44,576 nt of DNA from contig CALXND010000006.1 of the NCBI GenBank assembly GCA_944389655.1, forward strand, positions 1 to 44,576, read 5' to 3'. Numbering within the stretch: position 1 is the first letter of the stretch; each line of letters opens with the position of its first letter. Of this stretch, positions 32,469-43,312 are shown piece after piece. The notes beneath the pieces were generated by a model. That model was not told the DNA's origin, did not search any database, and worked only from the letters and a program-made list of their open reading frames with translations. The stretch comes from an uncultured Clostridia bacterium. GTDB lineage: Bacteria; Bacillota; Clostridia; TANB77; CAG-508. The position numbers and the translations under genes are program-made.

Positions 32469-35276
32469 ATGAGCGAAGAGAAAAAAGACTATGGAAAAAC
32501 ATTAAACTTACCAAGTACAGACTTTCCAATGAGAGCAAGTCTGCCAGAAAGAGAGCCACAAATTCAAAAAGAAATTTTTGAAAATGGGCTATATGAAAAA
32601 ATATTAAAGAAAAATGAAGGACATGAAAGCTTTGTACTACATGATGGACCTCCATATGCAAATGGAGAAATCCATGCAGGACATGCTTTAAATAAAATAC
32701 TAAAAGACACTATAGTAAGATATAAATCTTTAAAAGGATTTTATTCACCATATATACCAGGATATGATACACATGGTATGCCTACAGAAAAGAAAGCTAT
32801 AGAAAAATTAGGATTAGATAGAAGCAAAATACCAGTAACAAAATTTAGAGACACTTGCAGAGAATTTACAAGTACATACAAAGAAATGCAAACAGAAGGA
32901 TTTAAAAGACTCGGAGTGCTTGGAGATTGGGAACACCCATATGTAACATATGATCCAAAGATGGAAGCAAGACAAATAGGAGTATTTGGTGAAATGTACA
33001 AAAAAGGATATATATATAAAGGATTAAAACCTGTATATTGGTGTACAGATTGCGAAACAGCTTTAGCAGAAGCAGAAATAGAGTATAAAGATGTTACAGG
33101 AGCATCAATATATGTAAAATTCCCAGTAGTAGATAGCAAGGGAAAATTTGATGAACAAAATACATTTATAGTAATTTGGACAACAACTCCATGGACACTT
33201 CCTGGTAACCTTGGAATTACTCTTGGAGAAGACTTTGACTATAGTATAGTAGAAGTACAAGAAGGAGAAAACACAAACTTTGTAAAACCAAATAAGGTAG
33301 AAAGATATATCATAGCTTCTGAACTAGTAGAAAAAGTTATGCAAATTGCAGGAATTACAGAATACAAAGAAGTGCAAAAATTAAAAGGAAAAGAATTAGC
33401 AGGAGTACTTTGCAAGCATCCATTCCTGGATAGAAATTCAGTAGTTATAATGGGTAGCGAAGATACTGTAAATGTTGAACTTACAGAAGGTACAGGAGCC
33501 GTTCATACTGCACCGGGATATGGTAAGGAAGACTATTTAGCAGGATTAAAAAATGGCTTAGATATAGTAGTTACAGTAGATGAAAAAGGACATCAAACAG
33601 AAGGTGCTGGAGAGTTTTCTGGAATGTTCTATGCAAAATCTAATAAAGAAATAACAAAATGGCTTGCAGAAAATGGATACTTATTAAAAGAAACACAAAT
33701 ATCTCACTCATATCCACATTGTTGGAGATGCAAAAAGCCAGTAATATATAGAGCTACAGACCAATGGTTTGCATCAGTAGATGGATTTAGAGAAGCAGCG
33801 TTAAAAGCTATAGAGGAAGTACAATGGATACCATCTTGGGGCGAAGAAAGAATTGCAAGTATGGTAAGGGATAGAAACGATTGGTGTATTTCTAGACAAC
33901 GTACATGGGGAGTACCACTTCCAATATTCTATTGTGAAAAATGTAAAGAACCATATGTAACAGAAGAGTCTATAAAGAAAATTCAAGATATATTCAGAGA
34001 AAAAGGTTCAAATGCTTGGTATGATATGTCAGAAGAAGAACTAATGCCAGAAGGAGCAAAATGTTCAAAATGTGGATGTACACACTTCAAAAAGGAAACA
34101 GATATAATGGATGTTTGGTTTGACTCAGGTTCAACACATCAAAGTGTGCTAGTAGAAAGAGGAATAAAATATCCAGCAGATTTATATCTAGAAGGAAATG
34201 ACCAATATAGAGGATGGTTCCAATCGTCTTTATTAACTAGTGTTGCAACAAATGGAATAGCACCATATAAACAAGTTTTAACACATGGATTTGTTACAGA
34301 TGGACAAGGAAGAAAAATGTCAAAAAGTCTTGGAAACGGCGTTGCACCAAGTGATGTAGCAAATAAATATGGAGCAGACATATTAAGATTATGGGCACTA
34401 TCTTCTGACTATACAACAGAAGTAAGCTTATCAGATGCAATACTAAAACAAATCTCAGAAGTATATAGAAAAATAAGAAATACTGCAAGATATATCTTAG
34501 GAAATACATTTGACTATAATCCAGAAGAACCAGTAAAATATGAAGATTTGCAAGAAATAGACAAATGGGCATTAACAAGATTAAATAAATTAATAAAAGA
34601 TTGTACAGAAAATTATGATAATTACAGTTTTAGCAATTGCTACCATGATATAAATCAATTTTGTGTAATTGATATGAGCAATTTCTACTTAGATATAATA
34701 AAAGATAGATTATATACATCAAAGAAAGACTCAGTAGCAAGAAGAGCTGCACAAACTACAATGTACATTATTTTAGATGCATTAGTAAAAATCTTAGCAC
34801 CAATGATACCATTTACAGCAGAAGAAATTTGGAAAGCAATGAAACATACTAAAAACGAAGAAGTAGAAAGTGTAATGCTTACAGATTATCCAGAAGTAGT
34901 AGAACAGTATGATAGCAAAGAAATTGCAGAAAAGTGGGATAGAATAATAAAACTAAAAGACATCGTAGCAAAAGAACTAGAAAATGCAAGAGCTGCAAAA
35001 ACAATAGGGCATTCTTTAAATGCAAAGGTTACAATTTTTGCAGAGGGTAATCAATATGAATTTATAAAAGAAAACCTAGAATTATTAGAAACAGTATTTA
35101 TTGTTTCTAAATTAGAAGTAGAAGAAAATGCTAGAAAAGATGAAGTAAAACTTGGTGTAAAGGTAGAGCAAGCACCAGGAGAAAAATGCGAAAGATGCTG
35201 GATGTATTCAGAAACAGTAGGTGAAGATAAAGAAAATCCTACAATATGCCATAGATGTAGCGAAAATATAAAATAG
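32469..35276 (+). CDS. ileS: Isoleucyl-tRNA synthetase
   Basis: A complete 935-residue class I synthetase. The HIGH motif is HAGH (69-72) in PPYANGEIHAGH; the KMSKS motif is at residues 616-620 (RKMSKSLGN). The editing domain has WTTTPWTLPGNLG and the C-terminal zinc motif has CERCWMYSE...CHRCSENIK. It charges tRNA-Ile and edits mischarged valine. The presence of the C-terminal zinc motif and the domain order make it the common bacterial type rather than the mupirocin-resistant type 2. The start has AAGGAGGAG about 8 bases upstream. Expression is controlled by the T-box leader. Confidence 0.98.
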   Translation: MSEEKKDYGKTLNLPSTDFPMRASLPEREPQIQKEIFENGLYEKILKKNEGHESFVLHDGPPYANGEIHAGHALNKILKDTIVRYKSLKGFYSPYIPGYDTHGMPTEKKAIEKLGLDRSKIPVTKFRDTCREFTSTYKEMQTEGFKRLGVLGDWEHPYVTYDPKMEARQIGVFGEMYKKGYIYKGLKPVYWCTDCETALAEAEIEYKDVTGASIYVKFPVVDSKGKFDEQNTFIVIWTTTPWTLPGNLGITLGEDFDYSIVEVQEGENTNFVKPNKVERYIIASELVEKVMQIAGITEYKEVQKLKGKELAGVLCKHPFLDRNSVVIMGSEDTVNVELTEGTGAVHTAPGYGKEDYLAGLKNGLDIVVTVDEKGHQTEGAGEFSGMFYAKSNKEITKWLAENGYLLKETQISHSYPHCWRCKKPVIYRATDQWFASVDGFREAALKAIEEVQWIPSWGEERIASMVRDRNDWCISRQRTWGVPLPIFYCEKCKEPYVTEESIKKIQDIFREKGSNAWYDMSEEELMPEGAKCSKCGCTHFKKETDIMDVWFDSGSTHQSVLVERGIKYPADLYLEGNDQYRGWFQSSLLTSVATNGIAPYKQVLTHGFVTDGQGRKMSKSLGNGVAPSDVANKYGADILRLWALSSDYTTEVSLSDAILKQISEVYRKIRNTARYILGNTFDYNPEEPVKYEDLQEIDKWALTRLNKLIKDCTENYDNYSFSNCYHDINQFCVIDMSNFYLDIIKDRLYTSKKDSVARRAAQTTMYIILDALVKILAPMIPFTAEEIWKAMKHTKNEEVESVMLTDYPEVVEQYDSKEIAEKWDRIIKLKDIVAKELENARAAKTIGHSLNAKVTIFAEGNQYEFIKENLELLETVFIVSKLEVEENARKDEVKLGVKVEQAPGEKCERCWMYSETVGEDKENPTICHRCSENIK

Positions 35277-35300
35277 TATTATTTTATAAAATGTATGAGG

Positions 35301-35376
35301 ATTAAGTTATATTTTTCAAATTTTTAGTATCTTGCTGGATCTAAAACCATCTAAGCACAAAATAATTATGAGAAAT
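35301..35376 (+). repeat. Intergenic nested-hairpin repeat, 3'-half copy
   Basis: Matches the 3' half of the repeat at 4978-5095: TATATTTTTCAAATTTTT, then CTTGCTGG, AAACCATCTAAGCACA and AATAATTATGAGAAAT with few differences. The 5' half, and hence both stems, are missing. It lies just after the ileS stop codon. Confidence 0.65.
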
Positions 35377-35458
35377 TAGCCATTAACTTAATAATATATA
35401 CAAAAAAATATAAAACGAAAAATAATACTAAAAACAGAAAAAAGAAGGAGAAGGAATA

Positions 35459-36481
35459 ATGAACGTATCAGATTTTGACTATAATTTACCAGAAGAACTA
35501 ATTGCGCAAGTACCAATAGAAAAAAGAGATGAATCTAGATTAATGGTGCTTGACAGAAAAACAGAAACAATTGAGCACAAAACTTTTAAAGATATTATAG
35601 ATTATTTAGAACCAGGAGACTGCTTAGTAAGAAATAATACAAAAGTAATTCCAGCACGTATATATGGAAAAAAAGAAACTGGAGCAAACGTGGAATTCCT
35701 TCTTCTAAACAATATTGAAGGAGATGTATGGGAGAGTATTGTAAGACCTGGAAATAAGCTCCATGTTGGAACAAAAGTAATATTTGGAAACGGTATACTA
35801 AAAGCAGAAATATTAGAGGTTATGCCAGGGGGAACGAGAAAAGTAAAATTTGAATATAAAGGAATTTTTAACGAAATATTAGACCAAATAGGACTTATGC
35901 CATTACCACCATATATACATGAAGAATTAAAAGAAAAAGACAGATATCAAACAGTATATGCAAAATATGATGGCTCAGCAGCAGCTCCAACAGCAGGCTT
36001 ACACTTCACTCCAGAATTATTAAAAAGAATTGAACAAAAAAGCATAAAAATAGCAAATGTAACACTTCATGTAGGAATAGGTACATTTAGACCAGTAAAA
36101 GAAGAAAGAGTAGAAGACCACGAAATGCATTCAGAGCATTTTTATATAAAAGAGGAAGATGTAGAAAAAATAAACGAAACAAAAAAACAAGGAAAAAGAG
36201 TAATAGCAGTAGGAACAACATCATGTAGAGTACTAGAAACAATTTCAGACGAAAACGGAATGGTAAAAGTAGCAGAAGGAGATACACAAATATTTATCTA
36301 TCCAGGCTATAAATTCAAATGCTTAGATGGATTAATAACGAATTTTCATCTACCACAATCTACTTTACTTATGTTAGTATCAGCATTTTCAAATAGAGAA
36401 TTCATTCTAAAAGCATATAATGAAGCGGTAAAACAAAAATATAGATTTTTCAGCTTTGGAGACGCAATGTTTATTAAATAG
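35459..36481 (+). CDS. queA: S-adenosylmethionine:tRNA ribosyltransferase-isomerase QueA
   Basis: A 340-residue QueA. The motifs [15 protein letters not shown] at the start, [33 protein letters not shown] and the end [10 protein letters not shown] are all present. It transfers the ribosyl group of SAM to 7-aminomethyl-7-deazaguanine in tRNA and isomerises it to epoxyqueuosine. The next gene, tgt, inserts the deazaguanine base in the previous step, so the two form the usual pair. They are separated by a long perfect inverted repeat that begins on the base after the queA stop codon. The start ATG 35459 has AAGGAGAAGGA upstream. Confidence 0.96.
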   Translation: MNVSDFDYNLPEELIAQVPIEKRDESRLMVLDRKTETIEHKTFKDIIDYLEPGDCLVRNNTKVIPARIYGKKETGANVEFLLLNNIEGDVWESIVRPGNKLHVGTKVIFGNGILKAEILEVMPGGTRKVKFEYKGIFNEILDQIGLMPLPPYIHEELKEKDRYQTVYAKYDGSAAAPTAGLHFTPELLKRIEQKSIKIANVTLHVGIGTFRPVKEERVEDHEMHSEHFYIKEEDVEKINETKKQGKRVIAVGTTSCRVLETISDENGMVKVAEGDTQIFIYPGYKFKCLDGLITNFHLPQSTLLMLVSAFSNREFILKAYNEAVKQKYRFFSFGDAMFIK

Positions 36482-37730
<1,249 letters not shown>

Positions 37731-37754
37731 ATCGAATTTAAGAAAGGGGTTTTT

Positions 37755-39224
37755 ATGAATTTATTAGATAATGAAGAGATAGAAAAAAGAAGTAAAAAAA
37801 GTAAAGTTTTAATGATAACGATTACAATAATTATTGTTATTTTACTTGTATTATGTGGACTATTATTATATCGTATAATAAATGTACAAAAAGATCTTCT
37901 AAAATTGAATATAGACAATAAAAGTGTGAATTTTTCTAGTGATATGTTTGACATAGATGGAAGTCAATTATATATTAATATTAAAAAATTTGCAACACTA
38001 ATGGGATACGAAGCTTATAATGGAGATTATAAAACAAGATATTCTGAAAATACTACAAATTGTTATATAAGTAGTGAAGACGAGATAGCATCATATTCAC
38101 TAAATTCAAGTACGATGTATAAAAAAGTCGTTAATAATGATGATTATGAGTATTTTGACATAAGCACTCCTGTAAAATTAGTAAATGGAGAACTCTATGT
38201 AACATCAGATGGAATGGCTATAGGACTCAATTGTGCGATTAAGTTTGATATAAGTAGCAATACGATTTATGTGTTATCGTTAGATAACATAACAAATCAA
38301 TATATATCTAAATTTCCAAATTCTGTTGTAAATGAAGAGAAAAAGGATATAGACTTTAATAATAAAAAAGCTTTACGTTACGGTTTAGTAGTAGTAAAAA
38401 GTGCGGATGAACATTATGGAGTTTATAATGGGAATGGCGAAGAAATAATAGGAACTAAGTATGCAAGTATTACCTTTAAAGAAGGCAGTAATGAATTTAC
38501 TGTAACAACAGATGAAGGAAAAATGGGAATACTATCAACAGATGGAAATACAAAAATAGAACCGAACTATACTGAAATAAAACAAATAAGTAAAGACCTA
38601 AATTATTATTTAGTAAATAATAGTAATAAATATGGAGTAATAAATCAAAATGGGAATATAGTTATATACTTAGAGTATGACCAAATAGGAATAGATGAAG
38701 AACAATTTAATGCCAATAGAATAGATAATCCATATATATTATTTGACAATTGTATACCAGTAATGAGAAATAAAAAATGGAGTCTATTTGATATAAATGG
38801 CAAGAAAATTATTAATGAAGAATTTGACGAGATAGGATGCGTTAATGGGTCAAAAACAGATAAGATAAATAACAATGTGTTAATAATACCCAAATATGAA
38901 GGTATAGTTGTAGGAAATAAAGAAAAATATGGAATAATAAGTTCAAAGGGAGAACAATACGTAAAAATAGTTTTAGATTCTGTATATTCTATAACTACCT
39001 CTGGAGAAGATAATTATTACATTACTTTTACAATGCCGGTAGAAGAAAATGGTAAAAAAGTTGAGAAACAAGAAACATATAATCTAGACCAATATTTTGA
39101 AGAACATGTAATAGAAAAAGAAGAAGTTCCACAGATAAACCAAAATGTTTTAGATGCAAATACAGTAAAACAAGAAAGTAATAATAACGAACAAGTTATA
39201 GAGAATAAAACAAATATTACATAG
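37755..39224 (+). CDS. Membrane-anchored protein with stalk-like domain and WG-type repeats
   Basis: A 489-residue protein with an N-terminal membrane helix (about residues 19-42, VLMITITIIIVILLVLCGLLLYRII). After it, a domain with DGSQLYINIKKFATLMGYEAYNGDYKT resembles the copper-amine-oxidase N-terminal (stalk) domain of clostridial surface proteins. Then come repeated blades of the WG type: HYGVYNGNGEEIIGTKYASI, KMGILSTDGNTKIEPNYTEI, KYGVINQNGNIVIYLEYDQI, KWSLFDINGKKIINEEFDEI and KYGIISSKGEQYVKIVLDSV. The C-terminus is Asn/Gln/Glu-rich. It is probably a surface protein binding the wall or other ligands. It follows tgt with 24 bases between and may be cotranscribed with it. Confidence 0.75.
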   Translation: MNLLDNEEIEKRSKKSKVLMITITIIIVILLVLCGLLLYRIINVQKDLLKLNIDNKSVNFSSDMFDIDGSQLYINIKKFATLMGYEAYNGDYKTRYSENTTNCYISSEDEIASYSLNSSTMYKKVVNNDDYEYFDISTPVKLVNGELYVTSDGMAIGLNCAIKFDISSNTIYVLSLDNITNQYISKFPNSVVNEEKKDIDFNNKKALRYGLVVVKSADEHYGVYNGNGEEIIGTKYASITFKEGSNEFTVTTDEGKMGILSTDGNTKIEPNYTEIKQISKDLNYYLVNNSNKYGVINQNGNIVIYLEYDQIGIDEEQFNANRIDNPYILFDNCIPVMRNKKWSLFDINGKKIINEEFDEIGCVNGSKTDKINNNVLIIPKYEGIVVGNKEKYGIISSKGEQYVKIVLDSVYSITTSGEDNYYITFTMPVEENGKKVEKQETYNLDQYFEEHVIEKEEVPQINQNVLDANTVKQESNNNEQVIENKTNIT

Positions 39225-39241
39225 AGAATAAGAAACCAAGA

Positions 39242-39281
39242 CAGAGTAAATCTAGTATATATAACCTACTAATTTACTCTG
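39242..39281. terminator. Two-way terminator between convergent genes
   Basis: CAGAGTAAAT (39242-39251) pairs with ATTTACTCTG (39272-39281) around a 20-base loop. It lies after the WG-repeat gene and downstream of the TIGR04086 gene on the other strand. Confidence 0.6.
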
Positions 39282-39327
39282 TTACATTCTTATATTATTA
39301 AAAATTTTTCCCAATATAATTCAAGAT

Positions 39328-39738
39328 TTATTTTAAATTTACACCAACTATACCACCAATCATTCCAGAAATAACACCTATTACAATCATTAAAATAGAA
39401 TTTATATCTAAACTGAAATTTCCTGTAAATAGGCTTGAAATCAAATATAAGACAATAACATAAATACCACCAATTAAACCACCATTTAAAATGCCTTGCT
39501 TTCTAATAGTCTTGCTACTCATAAAGCTACCAATTAATATGCTAATTCCTGTGATAGTAAAGAGAACAGGAATTATTGTATTTTCTGAAATATTGGTATA
39601 TGCTAAAATTGCAGCATATACTGTAAGCAAAATTGCTGATATAATTATTGCAATTAAAGAACCTTTAACAATTTTTAGTATTGATTTACTGCTGTCTTTT
39701 AAATTATCTAATTGTTTATTGTTTTCTGTAATATTCAA
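39328..39738 (-). CDS. TIGR04086 family membrane protein
   Basis: A 136-residue protein on the minus strand with four membrane helices: KIVKGSLIAIIISAILLTVYAAIL, IIPVLFTITGISILIGSF, GILNGGLIGGIYVIVLYLI and ILMIVIGVISGMIGGIVGVNL. This glycine-rich pattern fits TIGR04086 (YrzE-like), a small membrane family widespread in Firmicutes with unknown function. It has a good RBS (AGGAGG before 39738). The divergent HD gene is to the right, past a hairpin repeat. Confidence 0.85.
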   Translation of the reverse strand: MNITENNKQLDNLKDSSKSILKIVKGSLIAIIISAILLTVYAAILAYTNISENTIIPVLFTITGISILIGSFMSSKTIRKQGILNGGLIGGIYVIVLYLISSLFTGNFSLDINSILMIVIGVISGMIGGIVGVNLK

Positions 39739-39851
39739 AACCGTTCCTCCTAATAAATTTGTTTTGTTAAATATATATGAGGTAAATGTAAAAATATGAT
39801 ATAAGTATTTTATTTAATATAATAGTATTAAGAATTAAAAATTTAAATAGT

Positions 39852-39966
39852 AGTTATAGGATAATGGCTTAATTTTACTATTTTGCCGAAATCTTAATAA
39901 GATGTATACTTTATTAGGATTTTAAAGAGTTTCATGTTTAAAACCATTATCCTAAACAAATAGTAA
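39852..39966. repeat. Intergenic nested-hairpin repeat, full copy
   Basis: Outer stem AGGATAATGG (39858-39867) / CCATTATCCT (39944-39953), perfect over 10 bp; inner stem AAATCTTAATAA (39889-39900) / TTATTAGGATTT (39911-39922) with 11 of 12 paired. The two-stem nested layout equals that of the 4978-5095 copy. The flanks TAGTTATAGG and CCTAAACAAATAGTAAC resemble the end motif at 9269 and 44214. It lies between divergent genes. Confidence 0.65.
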
Positions 39967-39986
39967 CAAAAAATTTGCTAAAACTG

Positions 39987-40015
39987 TTGATATTTTTGCA
40001 TTTTTAGGATAAAAT
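39987..40015 (+). promoter_or_regulatory. Promoter of the HD phosphohydrolase gene
   Basis: TTGATA at 39987-39992, a 17-base spacer and TAAAAT at 40010-40015, 45 bases before the start. Confidence 0.6.
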
Positions 40016-40059
40016 CATATAGTATACGATTTTTTACTTTAAGAAAGGACAAGAAATAA

Positions 40060-40720
40060 ATGATAACTTATGAAGATGTAAGAAATAATATAGAAGTAAA
40101 AGCATTAGTTGAAGGAGCTCAAAAGCAGCTAAATGCTTTAGGATACACAGAACATTCTGTAAGGCATGTAACAATGGTTGCAAATCGTGCGGCTGAGGTA
40201 TTAGAGACGCTTCGGCTACCCAGAGGAAAGAATAGAACTGGCGAAAATCGCAGGTTACATGCATGATATAGGAAATTGTGTAAATAGAGTAGATCACGCA
40301 CATACTGGTGCAATTTTAGCATATCAGATATTAAAAGGCATGGGAATGGACTCGGAAAAAAGAACAGAAATAATGATGGCAATTGGTAATCATGATGAAC
40401 AAACAGGAACAGCAGTTAGTGATATTTCAGCAGCTCTTATTTTAGCAGATAAATCTGATGTCCATAGGTCAAGAGTGGTAAACAAGAACATTTCAACATT
40501 TGACAAGCATGATAAGGTAAATTATGCTGTTACAGATTCTGAGTTTAAAATCAGCAAGGCTGAAAGAAAAGTAACTTTAAGTCTTACCATAGATACAAAA
40601 ATATCACCAGTTTTGGACTATTTTGAAATATTTATGGATAGAACTATGATGAGTAAGCATGCAGCTAAATATTTAGGAATATGGTTTGAACTAATTATTA
40701 ATGATACAAAATTATTATAG
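40060..40720 (+). pseudogene. HD-domain phosphohydrolase, single frameshift
   Basis: The first frame (from ATG 40060) encodes the helix with TEHSVRHV and stops at 40266. A second frame from about 40214 encodes GYPEERIELAKIAGYMHDIGNCVNRVDHA, which contains the HD motif (HDIGN), and continues to 40720 with ALILADKSDVHRSRV. Removing one base in ACGCTTCGGC (about 40210-40213) joins them into a single ORF (about 219 residues) with the expected LETLGYPEER transition. So this is either a one-base insertion mutation or a sequencing error. The intact family hydrolyses phosphate esters, often of nucleotides. The genes around it (secD, secF) do not suggest a substrate. Confidence 0.8.
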
Positions 40721-40758
40721 AGCTAGAAAAAATATGATAAAAGAAAGGAACGAAAAAA

Positions 40759-42114
40759 ATGAATAGAAGATTAGAAATAGCACTTATTACATTACTAATT
40801 ATTTTAGTATCAATAATTTCTTTTGCAGGATTGTTTGTACAACATACAAAATTCATGGAAAATATTATCCCCGAATACCAATTAGGGATGGATTTAGATG
40901 GATATAGAGTAATTACTGTTAAGGCAAGTGATGAAACTGAAACAAAATACTATGATAAAGATGGCAATGAGGTAGAAAAGGAAGCCAAAGATGGGACAAC
41001 TAAAGAAGTTCCAGTAAATACAGAAGATATGCTTAATATCCAGAACTACAAAAAAGCAAAAGAAGTAATAGAAAAAAGATTATCAGATTTAAATATAGCT
41101 GAATACCTTATAAGACTAGATGAAAAAGACGGAAGAATTACAGTTCAGCTACCAGAGAATAGTATGACTGATACTGCTTCACAATTTTTAAATAGTAGAG
41201 GAGTATTTACAATAGAAGACGAAGACGGAAATGTTCTTTTAAATAATGACAACTTAAAAAGTGTACAAGTAGGTTATTCAAATCAAAGCACAAGTGGAAC
41301 TACAGTATTAGTAAGATTTAATTTTAATGATGACTCAGTAGATAAATTAAAAGAAATATCTAATACTTATGTAAGCTCAACAGATGAAGAAGGAAATGAC
41401 ACAAGTAAAAAAGTTTCTATAAAATTAGATGGAAGCACATTAATATCAACTACATTTTCAGAAGAACTAGCAAATGGAGTCTTACCATTAACATTAGGAA
41501 CCGCAACAGATACAAGCACATTAAATACATATATGAATCAAGCTACTAATATAGCAATCTTATTAAATAATGGAACATTACCAATTGAATATACTATGGA
41601 TCAAAATAGATTTATAAAATCTGATATAACAATGGATGATTTTATTATCCCTGCAATAGTTGTAGGAGCAATATTATTAATATCATTTGTTATATTGATA
41701 ATACGTTATAAAACATTTGGGTTATTAGGAATAGTATCATATATTGGTTATATGGCAATATTGCTATTAATTGTAAGATATACAAATTTAATAATTACAA
41801 TGGAAGGAATTTTTGGTTTATTAATTTCTGCAGTATTAAATTATATACTTATAGTATATATACTTGAAACTGTAAAGAAAACAGAAAAGGATAGAGAAAT
41901 ATATAAGAAACAATTTAATAAATCAATGACCAGCATTATATCAATATTAATACCAACATTAATAATAGGAATAGTATTATGTTTTTCAACATGGCTTCCA
42001 GCGTATAGTTTTGGAACAATAATATTCTGGGGAGTAATAATTATAGCTATTTATAATGCAATAGTTACAAGAGGATTATTCTTATTAAATATTAAAGAGG
42101 ATTATAGAATATAA
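40759..42114 (+). CDS. secD: Protein translocase subunit SecD (divergent)
   Basis: A 451-residue SecD-like protein. A first membrane helix (residues 7-28) is followed by the SecD D1 signature YQLGMDLDGY (compare GLDLxGG), the P1-type region (VIEKRLSDLNIAEYLIRLDEKDGRITVQLPE) and, in the second half, five membrane helices. The conserved AGVxxGG-like motif is not well preserved. SecD with SecF uses the proton motive force to complete protein export. The secF gene follows after 23 bases; both are shorter and more divergent than the Bacillus fused SecDF. The RBS is GAAAGGAACG. Confidence 0.85.
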   Translation: MNRRLEIALITLLIILVSIISFAGLFVQHTKFMENIIPEYQLGMDLDGYRVITVKASDETETKYYDKDGNEVEKEAKDGTTKEVPVNTEDMLNIQNYKKAKEVIEKRLSDLNIAEYLIRLDEKDGRITVQLPENSMTDTASQFLNSRGVFTIEDEDGNVLLNNDNLKSVQVGYSNQSTSGTTVLVRFNFNDDSVDKLKEISNTYVSSTDEEGNDTSKKVSIKLDGSTLISTTFSEELANGVLPLTLGTATDTSTLNTYMNQATNIAILLNNGTLPIEYTMDQNRFIKSDITMDDFIIPAIVVGAILLISFVILIIRYKTFGLLGIVSYIGYMAILLLIVRYTNLIITMEGIFGLLISAVLNYILIVYILETVKKTEKDREIYKKQFNKSMTSIISILIPTLIIGIVLCFSTWLPAYSFGTIIFWGVIIIAIYNAIVTRGLFLLNIKEDYRI

Positions 42115-42137
42115 ACAAGAAAAGGAGAATGATATAG

Positions 42138-42800
42138 ATGAAGAAAGTCATATATGCAATTTTAATCTGTATTATAATCGCAGGAATAGTTATAATTGCT
42201 ACAATGGGTCTAAATGCAGATATAATATATAGCAAAAATGTTGAATTAGATGTGTATATTGGACAAACAACTAATATAAAAGATATAAAAAATATTGTAA
42301 AAGAAGTATTCCCAGGGGAAAGAGTAATAGTTCAAGAAATTGAATTATTCCAAGATATGGTATCAATAAAATTAGCAGATACAAGAAGCGAAGATGAGCT
42401 TAAAAGCAAAGCAGAAGAATTAAACAACAAGATAAATGAAAAATACGGTACAGAAAATAAGGCTGATGATATAACAATAATACATAATCCCAAAATAAAA
42501 TTATCTAGCATAATTATGCCATACGCTGTTACAATAGGAATAAGTGTAATTATAATATTAATATATACAAGCATAAGATATAGAAAACTAGGAATAGTAA
42601 ATACAATAATTACATATATAATTTCAATAGTGGCTGTTGAAATGCTTTTACTTAGTATAATAGCAATTACAAGACTACCAATAAATAGAATAGTAATCCC
42701 AATAGGACTTTTAGCATTTGTAATAGTTGTAACAATTTTAGGTTTTATAAATGAAAGAAAACTAAATGTTACAGCAGAAGAAACAGAAAAAAAGAAATAA
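42138..42800 (+). CDS. secF: Protein translocase subunit SecF (short form)
   Basis: A 220-residue protein encoded right after secD. One N-terminal helix (residues 5-24) is followed by a periplasmic-side domain (VELDVYIGQTTNIKDIKNIVKEVFPGERVIVQEI) and then four membrane helices (IIMPYAVTIGISVIIILIY; LGIVNTIITYIISIVAVEMLL; LSIIAITRLPINRIVIPIGL; LAFVIVVTILGFINERK). Typical SecF proteins have six helices and about 300 residues, so this is a short, divergent form. The start has AAAGGAG upstream. A strong terminator follows the stop. Confidence 0.75.
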   Translation: MKKVIYAILICIIIAGIVIIATMGLNADIIYSKNVELDVYIGQTTNIKDIKNIVKEVFPGERVIVQEIELFQDMVSIKLADTRSEDELKSKAEELNNKINEKYGTENKADDITIIHNPKIKLSSIIMPYAVTIGISVIIILIYTSIRYRKLGIVNTIITYIISIVAVEMLLLSIIAITRLPINRIVIPIGLLAFVIVVTILGFINERKLNVTAEETEKKK

Positions 42801-42823
42801 TATAACTTAATACTTTAACAAAT

Positions 42824-42865
42824 AAAAAACGTTATTAATATTATATATTAGTAACGTTTTTTTTT
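42824..42865 (+). terminator. Terminator after secF
   Basis: AAAAAACGTTATTAATA pairs with TATTAGTAACGTTTTTT (one mismatch), with the right arm running into nine T residues. Confidence 0.85.
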
Positions 42866-42879
42866 AGGTGATGAGAAGT

Positions 42880-43221
42880 ATGTTAAGAAAATTAAAAAAG
42901 ATTTTATATAGGAGCATAACAAATAAAGAAATCTCGTATGAAGAACTGATAAAGATGTCTAAAGAAAAATTAGTATATCTTATAGATGTTAGAAGCAGTC
43001 AAGAGTTTGAAGAAGGCCATCTAGATGGTGCAATAAATATATCTGTATACAATATAGAAAACGAAGTTGAAAAAATCATAAAAAATAAGGAAGAGGTTAT
43101 AATTGTATATTGTTCATCAGGTACTAGGAGCAAAAACGCAAAGAATATATTAGAAAAACTAGGATATACAAATGTATATAATTTAAAAAATGGAATTGAT
43201 AAATTATGGGTAAGTTCATAA
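42880..43221 (+). CDS. Rhodanese-like domain protein
   Basis: A 113-residue single rhodanese domain. A short basic start is followed by YLIDVRSSQEFEEGHLDGAINI, and the active-site cysteine is in IIVYCSSGTRS, with LGYTNVYNLKNGID after it. Such proteins move sulfane sulfur via a Cys persulfide; partner genes are not visible. I use ATG 42880, with AGGTGATGAG just upstream; earlier in-frame GTG (42868) and ATG (42871) starts overlap the RBS. Confidence 0.9.
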   Translation: MLRKLKKILYRSITNKEISYEELIKMSKEKLVYLIDVRSSQEFEEGHLDGAINISVYNIENEVEKIIKNKEEVIIVYCSSGTRSKNAKNILEKLGYTNVYNLKNGIDKLWVSS

Positions 43222-43312
43222 GATAAGCACAAATATAAAAAAATAGAATAAAATATGTATATCTAACAAGCATTTAGTAGATAATACTACATAAAGAAAG
43301 GAGAAAATCCTG

